Made by a program: the position numbers and the translations under genes. Below the pieces are notes generated by a model. It saw only the letters and a program-made list of their open reading frames with translations, made no database searches and had not been told where the DNA came from. Below, one piece after another: positions 26,498 to 35,623 of a stretch of DNA of 64,000 nt (position 1 is its first letter; every line of letters starts with the position of its first letter). The stretch is from Thioclava pacifica DSM 10166 (GTDB lineage Bacteria > Pseudomonadota > Alphaproteobacteria > Rhodobacterales > Rhodobacteraceae): the NCBI RefSeq assembly GCF_000714535.1, contig NZ_AUND01000012.1, forward strand, positions 248,001 to 312,000. The letters run 5' to 3'.

Positions 26498-28023
26498 ATC
26501 AATTCGCCCAGAAGCACCCCGATCAGCAACAGAGCCACGCCCCCGGCGACCAGCGCGGCATAGCGCCAGCCCTTCGGTTCGACCGGTGCCGGGGGCTCTT
26601 CTGTCTGACGGCGGATCGCGGCCTTGAGCAGCTCAGGCAGTTCCGGCCCGAAGCGACCCAGCACCTGAACCGTGCGCCGCAAGTCATTGAGCGCGGCGCG
26701 CGGCCCGAGATTCTCACGGATGTACTTCTCGACGACGGGGCGGGCGACCTCCCACATGTTGATCGTTGGGTTGAGCGAGCGCGCCACCCCCTCGACCACG
26801 ACCATCGTGCGTTGCAGCAAGATCAGCTGGGTCTGGGTCTGCATCCCGAAGCGCTCGGTCACCTCGAAGAGATAGGCCAGAAGCCGCGCCATCGAGATAT
26901 GCTCGGCATCCATGCCGAAAATCGGCTCGCCCACGGCGCGCAGCGCCAGCGCGAAATCGTCGACATCGCGATCGGCAGGTACATAGCCCGCTTCGAAATG
27001 GACCTCGGCCACCCGGCGGTAATCGCGCTGGATGAAGCCCATCAGGATCTCGGCATAGACGCGACGGGTATATTCGTCGATCTGCCCCATGATCCCGAAA
27101 TCATAGGCGAGAATGTCGCCATTCGCGGCGACCTTGAGGTTCCCGTGATGCATGTCGGCATGGAAATAGCCGTCGCGCAGCGCATGACTGAGAAAGAGCT
27201 GCAATACCCGCTCGCCGATCAGGTTCACATTGTGACCCGCCGCGATCAGCGCCTCGCGATCGCCAAGCGGCAGCCCTTCGGCCCAATCAAGCACCATCAC
27301 CCGCTTGGCCGAAAAATTCCACGCGGGCTGCGGCACGAGGAAGCCGGCGTCGTCTTTGGTATTCGCACCGAATTGCGAGGCGGCCGAGGCCTCGAGACGT
27401 AGATCCAGCTCGCCCAGAACCACGGATTCGAAATGTTTCACCACCTCGGTCGGGCGCAGGCGACGCGAGGCGGGCGAGAGCCGTTCGATCATCCCGGCCG
27501 CAAAATGGAACGCGTCGAGATCGCGGCGGAAGGCCCGCTCGATCCCCGGGCGCAGCACCTTCACCGCGACCTTCTCGCCGGTATCGGCACGGCGCGCGGA
27601 ATGGACCTGCGCGATTGAGGCCGCGGCGACCGGCTCGGAGAACTCCATGAAGAGCCTGTCGGCCGGCGCGCCAAGCTCTTCCTCGATCATCCGCTTTGCG
27701 ATGCCCGTGTCGAAAGGCGGCAGCTTGTCCTGCAGGACGCGCAGCTGATCGGCGAGCTCATCGCCCACCACATCAGGCCGCGTCGAGAGGACCTGCCCGA
27801 ATTTGATATAGGCCGGACCCAGCGCGGTGATCGCCCGCGTCACCGGCGGCAGCTCCGGATCGCCCTTGTAGCCAAGCCAGGCGAAAGGCGCGCTGATCGC
27901 ATAGGCCACCGCACGCAGGCGCGGCGGCGTATCCATCGCCTCGAGCGCCTGATGCATCGCGCCGGTGCGGATGAAGGTCGCGCCGGTTCGGATCAGGCGC
28001 CAGATGTTATGCGGTCCGCGCAT
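26494..28023 (-). CDS. ubiB: Ubiquinone biosynthesis protein UbiB (ABC1/ADCK-like)
   Basis: 509 residues. The atypical kinase-like signature 'YIKFGQVLSTRPDVVGDELA' (KxGQ) and 'EPVAAASIAQVHSARRADTGEKVAVKVLRPG' (alanine-rich loop and VAIK lysine) are clear, as is 'GYFHADMHHGNLKVAANGDILAYDFG' (catalytic HxDxHxGN and DFG). The C-terminal ~40 residues contain one or two membrane helices ('YAALVAGGVALLLIGVLLGELI'). It supports coenzyme Q synthesis at the inner membrane as an ATPase accessory. It follows ubiE with a 3-base gap. Confidence 0.94.
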   Translation of the reverse strand: MRGPHNIWRLIRTGATFIRTGAMHQALEAMDTPPRLRAVAYAISAPFAWLGYKGDPELPPVTRAITALGPAYIKFGQVLSTRPDVVGDELADQLRVLQDKLPPFDTGIAKRMIEEELGAPADRLFMEFSEPVAAASIAQVHSARRADTGEKVAVKVLRPGIERAFRRDLDAFHFAAGMIERLSPASRRLRPTEVVKHFESVVLGELDLRLEASAASQFGANTKDDAGFLVPQPAWNFSAKRVMVLDWAEGLPLGDREALIAAGHNVNLIGERVLQLFLSHALRDGYFHADMHHGNLKVAANGDILAYDFGIMGQIDEYTRRVYAEILMGFIQRDYRRVAEVHFEAGYVPADRDVDDFALALRAVGEPIFGMDAEHISMARLLAYLFEVTERFGMQTQTQLILLQRTMVVVEGVARSLNPTINMWEVARPVVEKYIRENLGPRAALNDLRRTVQVLGRFGPELPELLKAAIRRQTEEPPAPVEPKGWRYAALVAGGVALLLIGVLLGELI

Positions 28024-28026
28024 CGC

Positions 28027-28779
28027 TCAGATTTTCCAGCCCGAATGCAGCGCCGCGATCCCCATCGACAGGTTGCGGTAAGAGACGTTCTCGAACCCGG
28101 CCTCGCGGATCATCTGCGCGAAGGTCTCCTGCGGCGGGAACTTGCGGATCGATTCCACCAGATACTGGTAGCTGTCGCGGTCATTCGCGACGATCTCGCC
28201 CATCTTCGGGATCACGTTGAAGGAATAGAGGTCATAGGCCTTCTGCATCATCTCGTTCGGGATCTGGCTGAATTCCAGCACCATCAGCCGCCCGCCCGGA
28301 CGCAGCACGCGGTAGGCTTCCTTCAGCGCGTCGGGGATGCGCGTCACGTTCCGGATCCCGAAGGAGATCGTGTAGACGTCAAAGCTGTTATCGGCAAAGG
28401 GCAGCGCCATCGCATCGCCCACCACCCAATCGAGACTGTCGGCAAGGCTTTCGGCCTCGGCCCGCTTGCGGCCTTCGACCAGCATCGACTCGGTCATGTC
28501 GCAGACCGTGGCATGGCCCGAGCCCGCGCGCTTGAGGAAACGGAAGGACACGTCGCCCGTGCCGCCCGCCACATCCAGCAGCTTCTGCCCCGGGCGCGGC
28601 GCGAGCCAGTCCATCATCGCATCCTTCCAGACGCGGTGAATGCCGACGCTCATCAGATCGTTCATGATGTCGTATTTCGAGGCCACCCGCGAAAACACGC
28701 CATGGACCATCCCGGCCTTCGCGTCTTCGTCCACGGTCTGAAAGCCGAAATGCGTGGTCTTTGATTGCTCTGCGCTCAT
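28027..28779 (-). CDS. ubiE: Ubiquinone/menaquinone methyltransferase UbiE
   Basis: 250 residues from ATG at 28779. SAM-binding motif I is '[20 protein letters not shown]'. '[26 protein letters not shown]' and '[26 protein letters not shown]' are the two UbiE/COQ5 family signatures. It C-methylates the benzoquinol ring in ubiquinone synthesis. The longer frame upstream is antisense to mutM and was rejected. First gene of the ubiE-ubiB operon, divergent from mutM with 76 bases between the starts. Confidence 0.96.
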   Translation of the reverse strand: MSAEQSKTTHFGFQTVDEDAKAGMVHGVFSRVASKYDIMNDLMSVGIHRVWKDAMMDWLAPRPGQKLLDVAGGTGDVSFRFLKRAGSGHATVCDMTESMLVEGRKRAEAESLADSLDWVVGDAMALPFADNSFDVYTISFGIRNVTRIPDALKEAYRVLRPGGRLMVLEFSQIPNEMMQKAYDLYSFNVIPKMGEIVANDRDSYQYLVESIRKFPPQETFAQMIREAGFENVSYRNLSMGIAALHSGWKI

Positions 28780-28855
28780 GGGCCCTTGCCGATCCTGAAT
28801 TCTCCCCCTTCTTATAGGGGCCCTTTGCCGCAAGACAATCCGATGAGGAGGAACA

Positions 28856-29701
28856 ATGCCCGAATTGCCCGAGGTCGAGACGGTTCGTCGCGGGCTGGCG
28901 CCTGCGATGGAAGGCCACCGGATCGAGCGGGCCGAGGTGAATCGCCCCGACCTGCGCTGGCCCCTGCCCGAACGCATGGCCGAGCGGCTGACCGGCGCGA
29001 AGGTCGAGCGGCTGCGGCGGCGCTCGAAATACATCCTCGCCGATCTCGATACCGGGGAGAGCCTGCTCATTCACCTTGGCATGTCTGGGCGGATGCTGGT
29101 TTCGGGGGTTACCCTCGGAGAGTTCCACCTCGACCACCCTGCCCCTTTGAAACACGACCATGTCGTGCTGCACATGTCGGGCGGCGGGCGCGTGACCTTC
29201 AACGATGCGCGCCGGTTCGGAGCGATGGATCTGGTGCTGACCGAGCGTGAGGCGGCGCATTGGCTGCTCGCGGGAATCGGCCCCGAACCCTTCGGCAACG
29301 ACTTTCACGAAGAGTATCTCGTCGAGGCGCTCAAACGCCGCGCGAGCCCGATCAAGACGGCGCTGCTCGATCAGCATGTCGTTGCGGGGCTGGGCAATAT
29401 CTATGTCTGCGAGGTGCTCCACCGTGCGGGAATCGATCCGCGCCGTCAGGCGAAACGCATTTCCAACGCGCGGCTGGCCTCGCTGGTGCCGATCATCCGC
29501 GAAGTGCTGACCGAGGCGATCGCCGCGGGCGGCTCATCCTTGCGCGACCACCGTCAGGCGGATGGCGAACTCGGATATTTCCAGCACAGCTTCCATGTCT
29601 ATGACCGCGAGGAGGCGCCCTGCATGACCTGCGGCACCTCGATCCGGCGCATCGTGCAATCGGGCCGCTCGACCTATTTCTGCCCCGCCTGCCAGAAATG
29701 A
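28856..29701 (+). CDS. mutM: Formamidopyrimidine-DNA glycosylase (8-oxoguanine glycosylase)
   Basis: 281 residues. The mature N-terminus '[13 protein letters not shown]' carries the catalytic Pro and Glu. '[14 protein letters not shown]' has the beta-loop lysine and 'HLGMSGRM' follows. '[24 protein letters not shown]' is the helix-two-turn-helix. The C-terminal zinc finger is complete ('[25 protein letters not shown]', four cysteines). It removes oxidised purines in base-excision repair. It is divergent from ubiE. Confidence 0.97.
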   Translation: MPELPEVETVRRGLAPAMEGHRIERAEVNRPDLRWPLPERMAERLTGAKVERLRRRSKYILADLDTGESLLIHLGMSGRMLVSGVTLGEFHLDHPAPLKHDHVVLHMSGGGRVTFNDARRFGAMDLVLTEREAAHWLLAGIGPEPFGNDFHEEYLVEALKRRASPIKTALLDQHVVAGLGNIYVCEVLHRAGIDPRRQAKRISNARLASLVPIIREVLTEAIAAGGSSLRDHRQADGELGYFQHSFHVYDREEAPCMTCGTSIRRIVQSGRSTYFCPACQK

Positions 29702-29788
29702 CGCCACGCCCCGAATGTCATTAGACGCTTGATCTGGCCTCCTCCTCTGCTAGGAGTCGCGTTCAGACACAAGGAAAGGCAAGACCGA

Positions 29789-30565
29789 ATGGCCTACCAG
29801 ACCCTGATCGTCGAGATCGAGGACTACGTTGCCCTGATCCGGCTCAACCGCCCCGAAGCCCTGAACGCCCTGAACTCCCAATTGCTGGGGGAACTGGCCG
29901 AGGCGCTGAAATCGGCGGAAGAGAATGACAAGGTGCGCTGCATCGTCATTACCGGCTCGGAAAAGGCCTTCGCGGCCGGGGCGGACATCAAGGAGATGTC
30001 GGAAAAGAGCTTCGTGGACATGTTCACGAGCGATTTCTTCGGCGTCGAAGCAGAAGCGATCAAGCGCATCCGCAAACCGATCATTGCCGCCGTCTCGGGC
30101 TACGCGCTCGGGGGCGGCTGCGAATTGGCGATGATGTGCGACTTCATCATTTGCGCCGAGAACGCCAAGTTCGGCCAGCCCGAGATCAATCTCGGCGTTA
30201 TTGCCGGCATCGGTGGCACCCAGCGCCTGACCCGCTTCGTCGGCAAGTCCAAGGCGATGGACATGCATCTCACGGGCCGCTTCATGGATGCGGCCGAGGC
30301 CGAACGCTCCGGGCTCGTGAGCCGTGTCGTGCCCAACGCGAAACTGATCCCCGAGGCAATGGCTGCGGCCCAGAAGATTGCTGAGAAGTCGATGCTGGCG
30401 GCCGCTGCGGCAAAGGAAGCGGTCAACCGCTCCTACGAGACGACGATGGAGGAAGGCATCCTCTTCGAGCGCCGTCTCTTCCACGCGCTGTTTGCCACCG
30501 AGGATCAGAAAGAGGGCATGGCCGCCTTCCTCGAGAAGCGCGAGCCCCAGTTCCGCGACAAGTGA
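29789..30565 (+). CDS. Enoyl-CoA hydratase
   Basis: 258 residues from ATG at 29789, full length for a crotonase. Oxyanion-hole residues lie in '[16 protein letters not shown]' and '[45 protein letters not shown]'. The two catalytic glutamates (E in GGGCELA and in QPEINLG) match short-chain enoyl-CoA hydratase. It hydrates trans-2-enoyl-CoA in fatty acid beta-oxidation. It sits alone between mutM and rpsT, an arrangement I associate with Rhodobacterales, and is followed by its own hairpin terminator. Confidence 0.93.
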   Translation: MAYQTLIVEIEDYVALIRLNRPEALNALNSQLLGELAEALKSAEENDKVRCIVITGSEKAFAAGADIKEMSEKSFVDMFTSDFFGVEAEAIKRIRKPIIAAVSGYALGGGCELAMMCDFIICAENAKFGQPEINLGVIAGIGGTQRLTRFVGKSKAMDMHLTGRFMDAAEAERSGLVSRVVPNAKLIPEAMAAAQKIAEKSMLAAAAAKEAVNRSYETTMEEGILFERRLFHALFATEDQKEGMAAFLEKREPQFRDK

Positions 30566-30590
30566 TCGCGCGAAAGATCGAACACGCAGG

Positions 30591-30609
30591 CGGGGCTTCG
30601 GCCCCGTTT
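30591..30609 (+). terminator. Terminator after enoyl-CoA hydratase
   Basis: CGGGGC (30591-30596) pairs with GCCCCG (30601-30606) around a TTCG tetraloop, followed by a short TTT. Very stable 6-bp hairpin 25 bases after the stop codon, with a weak T-tract. Confidence 0.65.
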
Positions 30610-30712
30610 CGCAATTATGGGCTTCCCCTTCAGGCACTTTTGCCCTAAGAGGCCCGCTTACATGCGCGTGGAGCCCGCTCAGGCTAGAATCATCCGGTTC
30701 TCTGGAAGCCCG

Positions 30713-30746
30713 GGGTCTGTCGTGCAATTGAGATATGAACAGACCC
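30713..30746 (+). promoter_or_regulatory. Inverted repeat in rpsT leader
   Basis: GGGTCTGT (30713-30720) and ACAGACCC (30739-30746) form a perfect 8-bp stem with an 18-nt AT-richer loop, ending 19 nt before the rpsT ATG. The outer CGG/CGG bases extend it with one bulge. S20 is autoregulated at translation in E. coli, so this may be a translational control element. It could also be a transcription-factor operator overlapping the promoter. Confidence 0.45.
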
Positions 30747-30765
30747 GGAAAGTGGGAAACAGACC

Positions 30766-31032
30766 ATGGCCAATACGCCCCAGTCCAAAAAGCGCGCCCG
30801 TCAGAACGAGCGTCGTCAGGACATCAACAAAGCGCGTCGCTCGCGCATCCGCACCTATATCCGCAAAGTCGAAGAAGCGATCGCTTCGGGTGACTATGCC
30901 GCCGCGACCACCGCTCTGCGCAACGCTCAGCCCGAGATCGCACGCGGCGTGACCAAAGGCGTCATCCACAAGAACACCGCCTCGCGCAAAGTGTCGCGCC
31001 TGGCCTCGCGCGTGAAGGCTCTCAACGCCTGA
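30766..31032 (+). CDS. rpsT: 30S ribosomal protein S20
   Basis: 88 residues, normal for bS20. '[18 protein letters not shown]', '[20 protein letters not shown]' and '[21 protein letters not shown]' align with the family along its length. It is a basic helical-bundle protein binding 16S rRNA. The neighbourhood (enoyl-CoA hydratase upstream, dnaA downstream) is typical of the group. Strong terminator after the gene, and a hairpin in its leader. Confidence 0.97.
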   Translation: MANTPQSKKRARQNERRQDINKARRSRIRTYIRKVEEAIASGDYAAATTALRNAQPEIARGVTKGVIHKNTASRKVSRLASRVKALNA

Positions 31033-31060
31033 TCCGCAAAACGACTGGATTCGTTTACAA

Positions 31061-31095
31061 AAACGCGCCTGCTTTTCGTGCAGGCGCGTTTTTTT
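31061..31095 (+). terminator. Rho-independent terminator after rpsT
   Basis: AAACGCGCCTGC (31061-31072) pairs with GCAGGCGCGTTT (31080-31091), a 12-bp perfect stem with a 7-nt loop running into a T-tract to 31095. It is among the strongest intrinsic terminators in the window and separates rpsT from dnaA. Confidence 0.95.
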
Positions 31096-31510
31096 ATGCC
31101 TAATCAACGCGTTGACACATAACTGTTGCAGTTTTGCGCAGCCCCCCGAGATTCGTTTTCCGGAATCTCCCGTCAAGAGCAAAGGTCAGTTGCCTGTCGC
31201 CGCGAGGGCTTGCTAGCTTCACCTTGCGATTCACGTCGCCTTGGGGGACATGACGCATTTTTCGGGCTGTCGTCGGGCAATAAGTCTGCCACGACAAAGA
31301 AAAAGCTTCGCCGCGGCCCGGCAAGATGCGATTCCGATTCTCGAGGGCTCAAGACCCTCAGCTTCGGCAGGTAAGCCTGCAACCGGGAGGATTCCCGGGG
31401 CGGCTGTCATGTCTCGTTGCCATGGGGAGGAGACGGCCTGCCAGCCGCACTTCCGCATGTGTCCGAGGCGATCTCGTCGCACTTGATGTGTGTGATATAT
31501 GGGCGGGAAA
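31096..31510 (+). other. dnaA upstream region, long structured leader; no consensus DnaA boxes seen
   Basis: 415 bases without a convincing gene. It holds a -35-like TTGACA near 31111, a 7-bp inverted repeat GAGATTC/GAATCTC (31148-31154 with 31163-31169), a tight run of three small hairpins at 31343-31398, and a GGGCGGGA ribosome-binding site before dnaA. I found no TTATCCACA-type DnaA box on either strand by eye, so there is no sequence support for oriC lying here. Confidence 0.5.
31343..31398 (+). promoter_or_regulatory. Three consecutive hairpins in the dnaA leader
   Basis: Within 56 bases there are three perfect stems: GAGGG/CCCTC (31343-31347 with 31355-31359), GCAGG/CCTGC (31367-31371 with 31376-31380, loop TAAG) and CCGGGA/TCCCGG (31383-31388 with 31393-31398, loop GGAT). 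They end 112 bases before the dnaA start. The regular spacing suggests a structured RNA element in the leader or a small RNA. No known Rfam-type element is recognised. Confidence 0.4.
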
Positions 31511-32881
31511 ATGACAGACGATACCTGGGGACGGGTCTGCAATGAACTTCAAAAAACCGTTGGGCAGAATAACTATACGACCTGGATTGCTCCGCTGGAA
31601 CTGATCCACCTCGAGGACGGCATCGCCTCGTTCCGAGCCCCGACCAAATTCATGCGCGACTGGGTCTCGCGCAATTTCGCCGAACCGATTCTGAGCGAGC
31701 TGCGTCGTGCTGGCGTGAGCGCCGAGCGCGTTGATATTTCCGTGCCGCTGCGCCAGGCCGCGAATGGCATCAAGCCCGCCGCGAAACCCGCAGCCGCTCC
31801 GGTCAAACCGCGCAAGCCCGTCCGCGCCGAAGCCGAGCCGCTCCCCGGTGCGCCGCTCGATGCGCGTTTCACCTTCGACAGCTTCGTCGTCGGCAAGCCG
31901 AACGAACTTGCGCACGCCGCCGCCAAGCGCGTCGCCGAAGGCGGCCCTGTCACCTTCAACCCGCTTTTCCTTTATGGTGGCGTTGGCCTCGGCAAAACGC
32001 ACCTGATGCATGCGATCGCGCATGAGCTTCGGGTGCAGCGCCCCGATCTGCGCGTGCTCTATCTCTCGGCCGAGCAGTTCATGTATCGCTTCATTCAAGC
32101 GCTGCGCGACAAGCAGATCATGGACTTCAAGGAGATGTTCCGCTCGATCGACGTTCTCATGGTCGATGACGTGCAGTTCATCGCCGGCAAGGAGTCGACG
32201 CAGGAAGAGTTCTTCCACACGTTCAACGCGCTCGTCGATCAGGGCAAACAGATCGTCATCTCTGCCGATCGCGCACCGGGCGAAATCAAGGATCTTGAAG
32301 AGCGCATCAAGTCGCGCCTCTCCTGCGGCCTCGTCGTCGACCTGCACCCGACCGATTACGAACTGCGCCTCGGCATCCTCCAGACGAAGACCGATGCCTA
32401 TCGCGCCGAATATCCCGATCTCCAGATCGCGCCCGGCGTGCTCGAATTCATCGCGCATCGCATCAGCTCAAACGTGCGCATTCTCGAAGGCGCACTGACC
32501 CGTCTCTTCGCCTACGCCTCGCTGATCGGTCGTGAGATCACGATGGATCTCGCGCAGGAATGCCTCAAGGACCAGCTGCGCCAATCCGAGCGCAAGGTCA
32601 CGGTCGAGGAAATCCAGCGCAAGGTGGCGGAGCATTACAACGTCCGCCTTTCCGATCTGGTCGGTCCGAAGCGCCTGCGCGCGATCGCCCGTCCGCGTCA
32701 GGTGGCGATGTTCCTCGCGAAATCGCTGACCACCCGGTCGCTGCCCGATATCGGGCGCCGTTTCGGCGGCCGCGATCACACCACGATCATGCACGGAATT
32801 CGCAAGATCGAGGAGCTGCGCGCGACGGATTCGCAACTCGCCGAAGATATCGAGTTGCTCCGCCGCCTCCTCGAGAGCTGA
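31511..32881 (+). CDS. dnaA: Chromosomal replication initiator protein DnaA
   Basis: 456 residues from ATG at 31511; an in-frame ATG at 31499 would add four residues. Domain I 'TWGRVCNELQKTVGQNNYTTWI' is followed by a Pro/Ala-rich linker (about 85-112). The AAA+ domain has Walker A 'GGVGLGKTHL' (156-165) and Walker B 'VLMVDDVQF'. Domain IV ends with the DNA-binding signature 'DIGRRFGGRDHTTIMHGIRKI'. It opens oriC at initiation. It is the first gene of the dnaA-dnaN-recF line; dnaN starts 114 bases later. Confidence 0.98.
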   Translation: MTDDTWGRVCNELQKTVGQNNYTTWIAPLELIHLEDGIASFRAPTKFMRDWVSRNFAEPILSELRRAGVSAERVDISVPLRQAANGIKPAAKPAAAPVKPRKPVRAEAEPLPGAPLDARFTFDSFVVGKPNELAHAAAKRVAEGGPVTFNPLFLYGGVGLGKTHLMHAIAHELRVQRPDLRVLYLSAEQFMYRFIQALRDKQIMDFKEMFRSIDVLMVDDVQFIAGKESTQEEFFHTFNALVDQGKQIVISADRAPGEIKDLEERIKSRLSCGLVVDLHPTDYELRLGILQTKTDAYRAEYPDLQIAPGVLEFIAHRISSNVRILEGALTRLFAYASLIGREITMDLAQECLKDQLRQSERKVTVEEIQRKVAEHYNVRLSDLVGPKRLRAIARPRQVAMFLAKSLTTRSLPDIGRRFGGRDHTTIMHGIRKIEELRATDSQLAEDIELLRRLLES

Positions 32882-32995
32882 TCTGAGCCCGCGGGCTTGA
32901 CGCTCCGGGCAAAGCGGCCGAATGTCTGCGAAAACCGTTGTGCCGGCGGCGCAAGGTGCTACCTTGCCGTCCCCGGAAAGTCGTGAGGGATCGAC

Positions 32996-34114
32996 ATGAA
33001 ATTCAGCATCGAACGTGCCGCGCTGCTCAAGGCCGTCTCGCAAGCGCAATCCGTTGTGGAACGCCGCAACACGATCCCGATCCTCGCCAATGTGCTGATC
33101 GAAGCCGAAGGTGACACGGTCCAATTCCGCGCGACCGACCTCGATATCGAAGTGGTCGACAAGGCGCCCGCCATGGTCGAGCGTGCTGGTGCCACCACCG
33201 TCTCGGCGGTGATGCTGCACGAGATCGTCCGCAAACTGCCCGATGGCGCGCTTGTCTCGATCTCGGACGATGCCGCCGCGGGCCGCCTGAACGTGCAGGC
33301 TGGCAAATCGAGCTTCAACCTCGCCACCTTGCCGAAGGAAGACTTCCCGGTCATGGCGAGCTCGGAATATGTCGCCAATTTCGCCGCGAAGGCGGGCGTG
33401 CTGCGCCGCCTCTTCGACAAGTCGAAATTCGCCATCTCGACCGAGGAAACCCGCTATTATCTCAACGGCGTCTACATGCATGTCGCGACTGGCGAGGATG
33501 GTCAGGTTCTGCGCTGCGTGGCGACCGATGGGCACCGTCTCGCCCGGATCGACGCCGCCCTGCCCGATGGTGCCTCTGGCATGCCCGGCGTGATCGTGCC
33601 GCGCAAGACCGTGAACGAGCTGCGCAAGCTGCTCGACGATGACGAACAGGAAATCGCCGCCTCCGTGTCGGAGACGAAGGTGCGTTTTGCCACTCCGGCG
33701 ATCACGCTGACCTCGAAAGTTATCGACGGCACCTTCCCCGATTACACCCGCGTCATCCCGACCGGGAACACCCGCCAGCTCGAGGTCGACGCGACCGAGT
33801 TTGCCAAGGCCGTTGATCGCGTGGCCACCGTGTCCTCGGAGCGTTCGCGCGCGGTGAAACTCGCGCTCGATGCCGACAAGCTGGTGCTCTCGGTGAACGC
33901 GCCCGATGCCGGTGCCGCGGAAGAAGAGCTGGTCGTGGCCTATGCCGACGAACCGCTCGAGATCGGCTTCAACGCAAAATACCTGCTCGAGATCGCGAGC
34001 CAGGTCGATCGTGAAAACGCCGTCTTCCTGTTCAACTCCTCGGGCGATCCGACCCTGATGCGCGAAGGTGGCGACACCTCGGCGGTCTACGTGGTCATGC
34101 CGATGCGCGTGTGA
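32996..34114 (+). CDS. dnaN: DNA polymerase III beta subunit (sliding clamp)
   Basis: 372 residues, full length, with three beta-clamp domains. 'MKFSIERAALLKAVSQAQSVVERRNTIPILANVLIEA' opens domain 1, 'ATDGHRLARIDAALPDG' is the domain 2 signature, and 'VYVVMPMRV' is the usual C-terminal partner-binding end. It forms the processivity ring for replication and repair polymerases. The dnaA-dnaN gap contains a small CAAGGT/ACCTTG inverted repeat and room for its own promoter. Confidence 0.97.
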   Translation: MKFSIERAALLKAVSQAQSVVERRNTIPILANVLIEAEGDTVQFRATDLDIEVVDKAPAMVERAGATTVSAVMLHEIVRKLPDGALVSISDDAAAGRLNVQAGKSSFNLATLPKEDFPVMASSEYVANFAAKAGVLRRLFDKSKFAISTEETRYYLNGVYMHVATGEDGQVLRCVATDGHRLARIDAALPDGASGMPGVIVPRKTVNELRKLLDDDEQEIAASVSETKVRFATPAITLTSKVIDGTFPDYTRVIPTGNTRQLEVDATEFAKAVDRVATVSSERSRAVKLALDADKLVLSVNAPDAGAAEEELVVAYADEPLEIGFNAKYLLEIASQVDRENAVFLFNSSGDPTLMREGGDTSAVYVVMPMRV

Positions 34115-34139
34115 CACAGGCTCCCTGCCGGACAAGCTG

Positions 34140-35198
34140 ATGCTGCGGAACCTGAAGATATTGCAGTTCCGCTCGCATCGCCGTGCCGAAATTGCCTTCG
34201 ATGGACGGCCCGTGGCGATCTACGGGCCGAACGGGGCAGGCAAGACGAACATCCTCGAGGCGGTCTCGCTGCTCTCGCCTGGTCGCGGTTTGCGCCGGGC
34301 GCAGTCCGATGAGCTGATGCGCCGCGCTGAAGCCGTGGGCTGGAAGCTGCAAGCCGCGACTGACACCCATGAGATTGAGACCTCCGCGCTGCCCGGCGAG
34401 TCCCGTCGCGTCGAGATCGACGGGAAAGCCGCGCCGCAGGTGGCGCTGGCGCAGATCCTGCGGGTGTTGTGGCTGGTGCCCTCGATGGACAGGCTCTGGA
34501 TCGAAGGGGCCGAGGGGCGCAGGCGGTTTCTCGACCGGATGGTGATGAGCTTCACGCCGTCGCATGCCGAGGCCACGCTCGCCTATGAAAAGGCGATGCG
34601 CGAACGCAACCGCCTGCTGAAAGACATGGTGCGCGATCCGAACTGGTATCACGCGCTCGAGGGGCAGATGGCCGAGGCGGGTGCGGCGATCCGGGCGAAC
34701 CGGGCGGAGGCGCTGGCACGGATCGCTCAGGCGCAGGCCGATGCCGCTACGGCCTTTCCCGCGGCCCGGTTGGAACTCGACAATGAGGGGCCTGAGGATC
34801 TTGCGGCCGCGCTCGATGCCAATCGCGCCCGCGACATGGCAGCGGGGCGCACGCTGGAAGGCCCGCACCGTGCCGATCTTCTGGCGACCTATGTCGAGAA
34901 GGACGCGCCCGCTTCGCAATGCTCGACAGGCGAGCAGAAAGCGCTGCTGATCTCGCTGATCCTCGCCAATGCGCGGGCGCTTGCGGGCGAGGATGTGGTG
35001 CTTTTGCTCGACGAGGTCGCGGCACATCTGGACTCCGGCAGGCGCGCGGCGCTTTATGACGAAATCTGCGCGCTCGATGCCCAGGTGATGATGACCGGCA
35101 CCGGAGCGGAACTGTTCGACGCGCTCGGCCCGCGCGGTCAATATCTCGAGGTGGTCGAGGGGCCGCAGGGATCGCAGGTCGAAGAGGTCACGCCATGA
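34140..35198 (+). CDS. recF: DNA replication and repair protein RecF
   Basis: 352 residues from ATG at 34140. 'LRNLKILQFRSHRRAEIAF' and Walker A 'IYGPNGAGKTNILEAVSLLSPGRGLR' (about 27-50) match RecF. The ABC signature region 'ASQCSTGEQKALLISLILANAR' and Walker B/D-loop 'VVLLLDEVAAHLDSGRRAALYDEI' are near the C-terminus. It loads RecA at gaps with RecO/RecR. It starts 26 bases after dnaN and overlaps the next gene by ATGA, so the VOC protein is translationally coupled to it. Confidence 0.96.
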   Translation: MLRNLKILQFRSHRRAEIAFDGRPVAIYGPNGAGKTNILEAVSLLSPGRGLRRAQSDELMRRAEAVGWKLQAATDTHEIETSALPGESRRVEIDGKAAPQVALAQILRVLWLVPSMDRLWIEGAEGRRRFLDRMVMSFTPSHAEATLAYEKAMRERNRLLKDMVRDPNWYHALEGQMAEAGAAIRANRAEALARIAQAQADAATAFPAARLELDNEGPEDLAAALDANRARDMAAGRTLEGPHRADLLATYVEKDAPASQCSTGEQKALLISLILANARALAGEDVVLLLDEVAAHLDSGRRAALYDEICALDAQVMMTGTGAELFDALGPRGQYLEVVEGPQGSQVEEVTP

Positions 35199-35623
35199 GC
35201 TATCCCAAACAGCGCGTCACGCTGATCACCCTCGGCGTGACCGATCTCGATCGCGCCAAAGCCTTTTACGCCGCACTTGGCTGGGCCCCGCAATCCGAGC
35301 AGGAAGGCGTCGCCTTCTACCAGTTGCACGGCATGGGGCTTGGCCTCTTCGGGGTGGACGATCTGGCGAAAGATCAGGGCCGACCCGATGCAGCGCTCGG
35401 AACCGGGGCGATGACATTGGCGCAGAATTTCGACACGCCCGAGGATGTCGACGCCGCCTTTGCCGAGGCGCTGGCCGCCGGGGCCACGACGCTAAAAGCT
35501 CCTGAAAAAGTCTTCTGGGGCGGTTATTCCGGCTATTACGCCGATCCCGACGGCCACGTCTGGGAACTCGCCCATAACCCTTTCTGGCCACTGGCCGCTG
35601 ATGGAAGCCTGACCCTGCCATGA
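35195..35623 (+). CDS. VOC family protein (glyoxalase/bleomycin resistance-like)
   Basis: 142 residues. Two beta-alpha-beta-beta-beta modules: 'RVTLITLGVTDLDRAKAFYAALGW' and 'EDVDAAFAEALAAGATTLKAPEKVFWGGYSGYYADPDGHVWELAHNPFW'. The C-terminal 'ADPDGHVWE' contains the metal-binding Glu and His pattern of VOC enzymes. Substrate unknown. It is inserted between recF and gyrB and overlaps both recF and the lysE-like gene by 4 bases, so all three are translationally coupled. Confidence 0.88.
   Translation: MSYPKQRVTLITLGVTDLDRAKAFYAALGWAPQSEQEGVAFYQLHGMGLGLFGVDDLAKDQGRPDAALGTGAMTLAQNFDTPEDVDAAFAEALAAGATTLKAPEKVFWGGYSGYYADPDGHVWELAHNPFWPLAADGSLTLP

Noticed and set aside
31241-31486. 81-codon frame in the dnaA leader as an upstream ORF
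   Set aside because: Arg/Ser/Pro-rich and covers the hairpins; the internal ATG at 31250 has only a weak SD; not convincing.
31096-31510. oriC upstream of dnaA
   Set aside because: No consensus DnaA boxes or AT-rich unwinding element recognised on either strand.
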